From Dactylonectria macrodidyma (Eukaryota > Ascomycota > Sordariomycetes > Hypocreales > Nectriaceae): a stretch of 64,000 nt of DNA. Within the stretch, counting starts at the first letter, position 1. Each line of letters opens with the position of its first letter. Positions 21,132-29,265 of the stretch are shown here, in pieces. Below the pieces are notes generated by a model. It worked only from the letters and a program-made list of their open reading frames with translations. It did no database searches and was not told the origin of the DNA. The stretch spans positions 1,550,001 to 1,614,000 of the forward strand of contig JAGMUV010000014.1 of NCBI GenBank assembly GCA_020744425.1, in the 5' to 3' direction. The position numbers and the translations under genes are program-made.

Positions 21132-22704
21132 CTAAGCCTTGCTCATGAGCTTCCCCTCGAACCACTTTGCAAACTTTACGGTAGGAATATCGACAGCCCG
21201 GCAGAAGATGTCAGCACACCAAATGGTCAGTGGCGTAGCAAAACAGTAGCTCAGGAAGAACCCGAAAAAGCCCCAGTAACCTTCAACCCCCGTGACAGTG
21301 CGCGCGAACATATTGAATCGAAGGCAGATAACAAACGTCACTGTCCCATGGACGATGTACAGCGAGTATGATATCTTTCCAAAATACTGTGCGACGCGCG
21401 ACGTAAAGAAACGCTGCCAGAGGCTTGAATGACCACAGGCAAACACGAAGATCATTGAACCGATTATTTGCCAGTATGGGATGTGGCCACCACTCCACCA
21501 CTCCGGGACTAGAGAAGTCAGATACTCCCAGCCAGGAGTGCTCTGGCTAGCTACACTTGGCTGGCCGAGAAGATACAACCCCAGGAAGCTGATCACATTC
21601 CAAAGGGTTGCTTCGAGGACACGTCGAATAGACCTCGGTGATTTGGGATTGGCCGTGTGAGCGCCACGATGGTGATCCCACTCAACAAGGGCCATGCCGC
21701 AAAGAAATAGAAGAAAGCTCCAATGAGATTTTCGGTACGCCGTATACATGATCATGATTAGGGTGGTGATGCGGTACGGTGTGTGCAGATGAGCGGTCCC
21801 ATACAACATAAGAAAGAGGTAAAGAGAATTACGATATTCGATTGAAATAGTCCACAGATGCCGATCATATTCTGCGGTGTCTATTAGAATAAGGAACCTG
21901 GGGAGGAACAGGGAAGGACCTACTGGTAGGGTCATGCCAGCTATAGACTTGAAACCCAGAGGAGACTGCCTTCGTCCAGTCATATAGTTGCATAGATGTG
22001 GTCTCCAAGCGGACCGGAGGTTCGTACTTTCGAAAGTAGGTCTTATTAAGGCCGTGCTCTCGGAACCACTCAAACACGCCGATACGAAGAAGACAGGCAA
22101 TTATAAAAGTGGAAAACGTGGTGGGGAGGAACAGTCGAAGACCGCGCCTGAAGATCAACGAGCTCATGGTTGCAGAAAAGTCTTTTGTCTTACGGCTTCT
22201 GACCAGTTTCAAGACTTTGTAGGAGAGAGCATAGCCAGAGATGACAAAAAAAATACACACAGCAGCAGTCCCCGCATAAAGAATGCGCACAAACGGCAGT
22301 CGAAGGATATCGTAGTGGGCACCTTTCGATCCCCAACCTATGTTGGTGTCATAGTTGTACTGGGTGGTATGGCAGTTGAAGACCATAAGACAAGCGAGAC
22401 CTCGCATCCCATCAAGGTAAGCGGTTGGCCCTAATTGAGGTGGATGAATCTGGTCGCGAACATGTCTGCCTTGGAGAAAGCTGGGGACGAGAAACGAAAC
22501 GATGCGGCCAATAATGAATCGCAAGGAGATAGACCGCAGATTCTCCGCTGCGAGTTGAAGAGACTCATCACACCTTCGAAGAAGATACTGGTTGATGCTC
22601 AACGGGCGATTTTCGGGTTCTGAGTTGGTGTTGACTGGACAGGCCCGATCGACAAAGCTCACGGTCTCCTCCACAGACGATTTTCTTGATGAGCCTAAAT
22701 TCAT
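21132..22704 (-). CDS. Acyltransferase 3 family membrane protein
   Basis: Integral membrane acyl-CoA-dependent O-acyltransferase of PF01757 (OafA/NodX type). Two exons joined across a 43-nt intron (21881-21923) give about 509 aa. The N-terminal catalytic-region motif reads YLDGMRGLACLMVFNCHTTQ, with the usual His after the first membrane segment; AVCIFFVISGYALSYK forms the next segment; HLWTISIEYRNSLYLFL bridges the splice site and matches the conserved [ST]xxxEFxxS block. Further hydrophobic helices follow up to WFEGKLMSKA. The start at 22704 is the first true ATG. Such enzymes acylate secreted metabolites, glycolipids or sugars; beside two reductases and a transporter it could tailor a metabolite, but this is positional inference. 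Confidence 0.9.
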
Positions 22705-24223
22705 TGTGTAAAAGCGGCTACGCGCAACGAGGCGCAACGAGGAGAGTTAATCGAGGGAGGAGAAGGAGGGGGAGACAGACCAACTCTTCATTCGGAGACG
22801 TGTGATTAAAGGGGGTTGATTGCAAGACACGCAAGGGATGTGTGCTCACCACGCAGATCCCCCCAGCATTCGCAGTAGGGCGCCACCTGTCCGTTTTCGG
22901 CGAATTCTCTGGTCCGTTATGCATATTACTCCACAGTAACTAGAGTCCCACTCCGAGTGCCTTTTTCTCAATCCACAGACGTCGGCCAGTGTCAAAAAGT
23001 GACTCCCTCATAGACTACTGCGATGTTCCAGTCAGATTTTTTACCGACCCACTAGATTAAAGTGAACAAAAGGGCGTGTTCATTTCCACCCCCTTCGGAT
23101 CGCGTCTTCGACTATCGAGTGCACTAGCCTAGGGAGGCAATTCAGCTCACCAGAACTGCGTCATTCGCTTCACAGTAATAATAAATTCTTGCGCAATCAA
23201 TATCGCTATGGGCGTCTATGAAGCAGTCGAGCTTCAGTGCAAAGTCCATTCAAGGTTGGAAGGTTTACGGCCACGAACATATTGACAACGTCTTCGCAAA
23301 GAACAACTTGTGGACTCTTTACTGGAGGAGGAAGTCCAAATTCGGGTAGCACTACCACCAGCAGGGTTGGGACATGTTTGAGTGAGACAGCAATCTGGCT
23401 TAGCTCGATGGCGGGTGAAATCCTGACTCATGATACTCCTTGCTGAAATGAGTAACATGTGGACGGGTCGGAATAATACATACTCCGAACCCAGTGCCCT
23501 CACGACTCAGCATTGCGAGAATACTGTGTGCCTACCCTAGACGACCCACGGCCACTGCTCAAATCACCAACAATCGCCAGAAAATGCGATGCAGCTGGCA
23601 CGTCAGGTGTTGCAGGGATCACACACTCGTCATGTCACTCGTTGGGACACGTTGGGTATAGGATACAAGAGTCTTTGGAAGCGTACAGAATAGCTAGAGG
23701 ATGTAGGAGAGTTATCGCCCTTAAATACAGTGTGTGCCTTCCCAACGGTCCCTCTGGAGACCTCATTCCTTCAGTCAGTCGGTTGCTAGGGCCGGCTTGT
23801 TAAGAACGCAATGTCTTATATCGCGACATGCGTCACATTCCGTTATGACTTCCTAGCAGCAACACTAGATAAACTGGTGAGGTAAGAAAACTCTCGATGT
23901 GTCTAAAGATTCCAGGTATTTGATAGAGACGTTGAACGACGCTCCCCGTGCAGGAGAACAAAGCTATCAAATAGCTTAATATTCGCCAGAGGTGTTCATT
24001 TGTTCATTCCAATCAGTCGTGATAACAACCGAGCAGCAGGTAAAACCCGGGCCGTCGAGCGGCATGCAATAAGCATACACAAGTTACCCCGCCGAGGGTT
24101 CCAGGCCCCAGCTTGGGGGGTGTGACTTGATCAATATCAACTGCATTTGGGCGTCTATCTGCTGCCCAAGGAAGTCTTGAGCTTCAACTTGCTTTGGAAT
24201 GAAAACAGCAGCTTTTTTGAAAA
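22705..24223. other. Intergenic region, no clear gene
   Basis: About 1.5 kb. A minus-strand stretch at roughly 23216-23420 is open for about 60 codons and protein-like (VPTLLVVVLPEFGLPPP), but has no start, no partner exon and no family I recognise, so it is not called. The rest shows no coding continuity. Confidence 0.5.
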
Positions 24224-25307
24224 ATGTCACCAGCTAATGAAGGAGGATCACCTGAAAACCAACGCCGCCATTGGTGGCGTCGCCGGCATCGCAGTCCACA
24301 CCAAGCTCAGCCCTCCTACCTCCTTCCCATTCACCCTTCACCAAACCCAGCATCAAGCTCTTCATCGGTTGCGCCGCCTTCTTACAATGTGGCAGAACTT
24401 AATCTGTGGTCAGCGGCACTTGAAGCTCTGGACCGCGATGACTGAAAGCTAATTGAAATAATGAAGATGGGACGCCTCCCTCAGCCTACTCTTGCAGCCG
24501 CTATCGACCACCTCGTTGAGATCACTAGCGCAAAGCAGGTAGAATGCGAAGCAAAGTTCTGAAAAATCCGCATTGGCGGTAGTGAAGTTGTGCTCAGAGA
24601 CTACATGTCAAAAGTTGTTGAGGCTCTCAACACGGCAGAGTCTATTGGTGGCATCACTGTACAATACGACCCAACCGGATATGCCAAAGATTATTAGTTT
24701 CACTCTTGAGGTTCGGCACCATTGAAGGACTACCGCTTTGGTCGTTTGGCTGACCGTACGTGTAGACCCCAGGAGCCGAGAGTGACCAGATGTTGTCATT
24801 GCTGGAGAACATGGAAAAGGAGCCTGCTTTGACTTCGATTCGAAGTCAAGAACGCACGCGTCGTTAGCTATGGCTCTGTTAGGATTCCACTACACCCTCC
24901 TTAACTGGTGGGACGACCCAAACATTCACGACCGGGTCAACGACAACGGGGAATCTTTGTTGGCCATTGCAGCAAGGATGGGCCATATCAGCATCTGCAA
25001 GCACCTGATTCGGGCTGGCATCCTCGTTGATCGGCTCCTCGGATGCCATTATGGGACCGCATTGGCGGCAGCGACAGCCAGCGACCAACTGGAGGTTGTA
25101 GACGGGCTCCTCCGTGCGGGAGCGAACGTCAACTTGTCTCTGGCAGGTGCATACGGTAGTGCTTTAGCAGCCGCTTTGTATTGGGACAAGCCGGACGCCG
25201 TTCGCCTGCTGCTAGACAAGGGGGCTAACGTGAATATGCTGCTCACGGAGGGGTCGTATAAGAAACGCCTTGTCTGCAGCTGTTTACACGGGTCACGCAG
25301 CCGCGAC
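24224..25307 (+). pseudogene. Decayed NWD-ankyrin NLR (STAND) remnant
   Basis: A plus-strand frame starts MSPANEGGSPENQRRHWW and runs into the NWD-type N-terminal domain of NACHT proteins (LNLWSAALEALDRDD, then PQPTLAAAIDHLVEITSAKQ, then SEVVLRDYMSKVVEALN, ending VQYDPTGYAK). Stops interrupt it at 24443-24445 and where a Trp is expected before KIRIGGSE. The NACHT NTPase region is missing: only about 200 bp lie between this domain and an ankyrin block (24870-25270) with at least three repeats (TALAAATASDQLEVVDGLLRAGANVN type). After GSYK the frame shifts, and the alternative frame (NALSAAVYTGHAAAT) ends directly at a telomere-like repeat at 25308. The gene lost its core and its 3' end; it cannot encode a working receptor. 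Confidence 0.8.
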
Positions 25308-25322
25308 TTAGGGTTAGGGTTA
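25308..25322 (+). repeat. Interstitial telomere-like repeat
   Basis: TTAGGGTTAGGGTTA, two and a half copies of the standard filamentous-fungal telomere unit. It lies exactly where ankyrin coding similarity stops and 28 bp before the pogo element. Chance alone is possible for so short a tract, but the position at a breakpoint is notable. Confidence 0.7.
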
Positions 25323-25350
25323 TACTAAAGGAAATTAGATCCTATCTATA

Positions 25351-25400
25351 ACGTATGTGTCACCCGTGCGTCGCATCCAACCATGCGTCGCACTTTTCCT
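25351..25400 (+). repeat. Left terminal inverted repeat of the pogo element
   Basis: Fifty bases identical to the reverse complement of 27161-27210. Within the TIR, the motif TGCGTCGCA occurs twice in related form, which may be a double transposase-binding site. Confidence 0.95.
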
Positions 25401-25448
25401 TTTTACATCTAACTTTTCACTTTATTAAGTAAATCTCAACCACCAAAC

Positions 25449-27104
25449 ATGTCACAATCAAATACTGAGGCAAAAACCCTTCTTGCTCTTCAAGCCCTTC
25501 AAAATAACCCAAAATTAAGTGTCCGACACGCTGCAAGCATATATGAGGTCAACGAGCATAGGCTACGTCGCCGACGGAAGGGCATTCAATCTCGACGCGA
25601 TTGGATCAACCCATCACGTCGGCTATCTGATCTAGAGGAACAGATCATTGTTCAGTTCATTCTTGATCTAGATTCGCGAGGATTTCCTCCGCGACTGCGT
25701 GGTGTTGAAGAAATGGCCAATCGACTGCTCGCCGACCGCGACGCGTCACCTGTCGGCAAGCGCTGGGCTTCCAACTTCGTCAAGCGACAACCAGACCTCA
25801 AGACGCGTTTTTTTCGTAAATACGACTACCAGAGGGCCAAATGCGAAGATCCAACTATTATTCGCGATTGGTTCAGGCTCGTGGAGAATACAATCGCGAA
25901 ATATGGTGTCGCCCTCGCTGATATCTATAACTTTGATGAGACTGGCTTTATGATGGGCGTCATTGCAAGCGGAATGGTTGTCACGGGCGCAGAAAGGCGT
26001 GGAAAGGCAAAATCAGTGCAGCCTGGAAACCGAGAATGGGTTACAGCTATTCAGGCGATCAATGCCGAAGGCTGGGCGATCGCGCCGTTCATCGTGGTTG
26101 CGGGCCAATATCACCTCGCCAGCTGGTACCGAGAAAGCAACCTCCCGGGAGATTGGGCTATTGCGACGACTCAAAATGGATGGACCGATAATGAGACAGG
26201 TCTTGAGTGGCTTAAGCACTTTGATCGGCACACCAAGGCCCGATTAACCGGTCGCTATCGTCTTCTCATCCTCGATGGGCACAATAGTCACCACTCGGTC
26301 GACTTTGAGAAATATTATGAAGACAGCCGCATTATTACGCTGTGCATGCCGCCTCATTCGTCTCATCTACTCCAGCCTCTTGATGTCAGGTGCTTTAGGC
26401 CGCTTAAAAAAGCATACGGTCGAGAAATTGAGCAACTGATCAGGTGCTCGATAACCCATGTTTCCAAGACCGAGTTCTTCCCGGCCTTTTATGCCGCCCA
26501 TGAAGCCGCCATAACAGGGAGTAATATTGAGGGAGGTTTTCGAGGGGCCGGACTTGTTCCCTTGAACCCAGAAAATGTCATATCGAAGCTTGATGTGCAG
26601 CTACGGACTCCAACACCGGCTGCAGAGGAAGTCGGCCTCCCTGACCCCTGGGTCTCGAAGACCCCAAAGACAGTGCTTGAGGCCAGTTCGCAGTCTGAAT
26701 ACCTTAAAAGACGAGTGAGAAGGCATCAGAGCAGCTCTCCGACATCTATCCTTGAAGCGCTTGAGTCATTTTCTAAAGGAACAAAGGCAATAATGCATTA
26801 AATGGCATTATTAAAGTCTGAGAACCAGATCCTTCGACAGGCAAATGAGACTCTTAGCAAGCGGCGCAGAGCAAAAAGAACCCGCCTGCAGAATAGAGGG
26901 AAGATGACTGTAGAGGAGGGAAGGGAAGCAATTGATCAAATAGATGTCAATACGCAGGTACAGGCTGAATCGTCGAAAAGTGGTGGCCAAGGAGGGTCAG
27001 CGCGACCGAAGGAAAGGCGCTGTGGAACTTGTAGAAAGACTGGCCATAATGCAAGGACTTGTCAAATTACTGTTGAGGTGTCTAGAGAAGAGCATAGCGA
27101 TTAG
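25449..27104 (+). pseudogene. Pogo transposase, interrupted by one in-frame TAA
   Basis: Catalyses cut-and-paste transposition in the nucleus. Order: Psq-type helix-turn-helix (about 8-45), CENP-B-type DNA-binding domain (about 58-130), DDE/D catalytic domain with Asp163 (NFDETG), Asp276 (LILDGHNS) and Asp312 (QPLDVRCF), a DD35D spacing, then a basic, coiled-coil-like region and a C-terminal CCHC knuckle (CGTCRKTGHNARTC). The TAA at 26799-26801 ends the first 450 codons; the next codon is ATG in the same frame and coding continues for 100 aa to 27104. All catalytic residues lie before the stop, so a shortened enzyme could be made; loss of the tail probably weakens it. A Glu-to-stop (GAA to TAA) change is the simplest origin and is not RIP-like. 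Confidence 0.9.
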
Positions 27105-27160
27105 TTTGAACTGATTGAATGTCGCGTTGTATTTTTATTGAAGTTCTTATGTTAAAGGCT

Positions 27161-27210
27161 AGGAAAAGTGCGACGCATGGTTGGATGCGACGCACGGGTG
27201 ACACATACGT
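27161..27210 (-). repeat. Right terminal inverted repeat of the pogo element
   Basis: Exact inverted copy of 25351-25400, followed by the TA duplication. Confidence 0.95.
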
Positions 27211-27436
27211 TATATAACTTTAGATATACTTATGTCATCGTGAGGTTCGTCATTATATCTGGATGCTTCTCTCCAAGCACCTTTCGTCAGAGACCCTACG
27301 CCTGACTATCTACTGGCTCCTTCTCTCTCCATCGTCCTCGAGCGAATAGAAAGCCCGATACTCTCTTAAGTAGGGCTGATGTCTCGATCTCTGCCCTGCT
27401 CGCCTCCTCCCACTTTCCGACTCGTATGGCATGCGT

Positions 27437-27960
27437 CATGGGAGGGACGCCCTTGGGAGCCCACCCCTTTCGTCGAACTCCGATGCTCCTATTTAAGTCG
27501 GACTCACCGAGAAAGACCAGATGATACGATCAATATCTCTCCAAATTCAGTCTGTAATGGTAGTAATGGAGCAGCTGCGGGTTTCGCTGTCTCACTACGC
27601 GACGTGTATTCTTACGAGTCCATTGTATAGCCTGCAGGGTTCGGGTGATGCGTGTAGACGACACGTCTATGTCGAAACCGCTTCAGAGGAAAGCGATCAT
27701 CTCACGTCTCAGCAGTTCTGGCTCTCCGGCCAGCTCTCTACAGAGTGCATCTAGCATAAGAGTGGTCATTTTAGGATCGGGCCCAACACGGTTAGTAGGG
27801 CCTGTTGCCGTACCGAATCGTCATATGGTCGATTGCGTTCGATTAACGGCGCGGTCGGTGCAAGGAATCTGTTCGGCAGTTTCACTAACCGGACTCTCTT
27901 CAAGCAACATTATACGGATTCGATCTTTCTTTTATGGAGTGAGTCGAGGAGCTGTTTCAT
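27437..27960 (-). mobile_element. Degenerate Tc1-like transposase fragment
   Basis: Reading the minus strand gives the N-terminal half of a fungal Tc1-type transposase: RIRIMLLEESP, then MTTLMLDALCRELAGEPELL, then ITRTLQAIQW, then SYHLVFLGESDLNRSIGVRR and KGWAPKG. Two or more stops interrupt it. The similarity ends abruptly at 27437, where NLR sequence begins; no terminal inverted repeat was found. The catalytic-core start (VDESG-like, here LGESD) lies near the broken end. Confidence 0.75.
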
Positions 27961-28682
27961 AATGTACCGGGTGATGGGGCAGGTTGTGGCTCTTGGGTCT
28001 TGGGGGTTGAAGAGAAGGTTGAAAGGGAAGTATCGAAGTGGGCGGCCACGGATGACTCGAGGTATTCAAGCCTGAGATGTAAAGCTACCCGCTATTTCTG
28101 TTTTGATAAAAGACACCAAGACGCCACGGTGTCAGGATGACAGGTCCAAACCCCAACTAGCCGCACGCCATACTTCAGCCACGCTCAGTCCGTCTTGGGT
28201 AAGCACCGCACTAAGGGTATGGCATATGTCCTGACGACGAACTTATACCTTGGCTGGATCGCATGATCAACTAAGGATCCACTGTCGAATCAGACCCTTT
28301 ACATAGATCGAAATGTCAGGTTTCCTCTCGCGTCACCCTGATTGATCCGAGCTCTATCTCCAATGAATTGCTCGCAATACTACGTCCGTTCTAATGCCGT
28401 TGATCTGTCTGCACATTAGCCTGGGAAATTATGGAAAGAAGACTAGGTTGTACCGTTCGTCTGAGTCGAATCTCGGTCTCCATCGTGGACTGCATATCGT
28501 CCCAGAATGGCTCTCGCCACAGATGCAGCAGTAGCTGCGGAAAAGTCTTGCCATGCTTTATTCTTATGACTGTCTGCATAGTCGCCGATGCCCTTGATAA
28601 CGAGGCAAGGAACTCCATCCCATGCTCCCGCGCCTTCCATCTCGAAGGCGATGAGATCGTGTCTTACGAGAGAGCTTTCTGA

Positions 28683-28786
28683 GGATCTTATTGAAGTTGG
28701 AGATTTTAGCCCAGAGATCTTTATCGGTCGAATTGGATCGGGCAACACAGTCATGAAGAGTGGAGAGGATCGAGATCGGATCGCCC
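28683..28786 (+). other. Micro-inversion inside the PNP domain
   Basis: The plus strand here reads FSPEIFIGRIGSGNTVMKSG followed by EDRDRIA, the PNP_UDP segment that should join DSTNLV to HDLIAFEMEG. Both of those flanks lie on the minus strand. The segment is therefore inverted by about 100 bp relative to its own gene. Breakpoints are approximate to about 10 bp. A GGCGAT-NN-GATC motif occurs near both ends in opposite orientation. Confidence 0.75.
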
Positions 28787-28874
28787 CAACTAGATTAGTG
28801 GAATCACATCCAGTCTCGACACACGAAGCCTTGGAAGCTGACTTGCAGAAGACGTTAGGGTCACCAGAACACAC

Positions 28875-29265
28875 GCTACACCAATTTCGATGTCTGTCTG
28901 TATATATAGGAGGATGCAGTTTGTCTTCCTTTGTTCCAGGGTATTGATAATTGGCTCAGCGTCGTTTTTTCTTAGCGGCCTCCTGCAAATGCTCCAGGTG
29001 CTTTGAAGCGTCGCGAGGTAGAGCGCAAACTATTGCAACGCGAAAGCTTGCGCGGTCGGTAGGTGGCCGTGGGAGAGTCATCATTCAGGTTGTGGTTATA
29101 CTACAAGAGGGGAAGAAAGGCTAAGACGGACACAGCTGAGGGGTTTATGATGCTGCCTATGTTATCACGTGGGGAGCCGAGGTTGGGTCAGATCAGCATT
29201 TCCTTTCACCGCCGCAGTTCGGGCTACATCCAGGTTGTTCAACAGGTCTCAAGCCAACCACTGAA
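28875..29265. other. Upstream region of the NB-ARC-TPR gene
   Basis: About 390 bp between the PNP remnant and the NLR start. A short open frame (29063-29269) has no protein signal that I recognise. No PNP, HET or other effector domain is encoded here in the plus orientation. Probably promoter and 5' leader. Confidence 0.5.

Larger units (their letters stand above)
25351..27210 (+). mobile_element. Fot-type pogo DNA transposon, nearly intact
   Basis: An 1860-bp element with perfect 50-bp terminal inverted repeats (25351-25400 and 27161-27210, beginning ACGTATGTGTCACCC) and a TA target-site duplication (25349-25350 and 27211-27212), as expected for the Tc1/mariner-pogo superfamily. It encodes one pogo transposase frame split by a single nonsense codon. 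Size is close to that of Fot1-like elements. Perfect TIRs and the lack of RIP-type changes indicate a recent insertion. It has landed 28 bp after the telomere-like tract at the end of the NWD-ankyrin remnant. Confidence 0.95.
27240..28874 (-). pseudogene. PNP_UDP-type NLR pseudogene with Tc1 remnant
   Basis: Collinear pieces on the minus strand. First the C-terminal half of a PNP_UDP (nucleoside phosphorylase-like) effector domain: ASCVETGCDSTNLV near 28800, then HDLIAFEMEGAGAW and KGIGDYADSHKNKAWQDF down to 28443. Next an inter-domain linker, ARINQGDARGN, near 28335-28355. Then a Tc1-like transposase fragment replaces the NB-ARC region (27437-27960). Last the segment before TPR repeats (MTHAIRVGKW ... 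GRWREKEPVDSQA, 27240-27436), a clear homologue of the intact gene at 29266-31868. In-frame stops and frameshifts are present, and a piece of the PNP domain is inverted (28683-28786). Confidence 0.85.

Noticed and set aside
22000..22434. Plus-strand ORFs overlapping the acyltransferase
   Set aside because: Antisense to conserved acyltransferase 3 motifs; no independent signal.
25308..25322. A true chromosome end or subtelomere
   Set aside because: Only two and a half repeats, with unique and transposon DNA continuing on both sides; interstitial at most.
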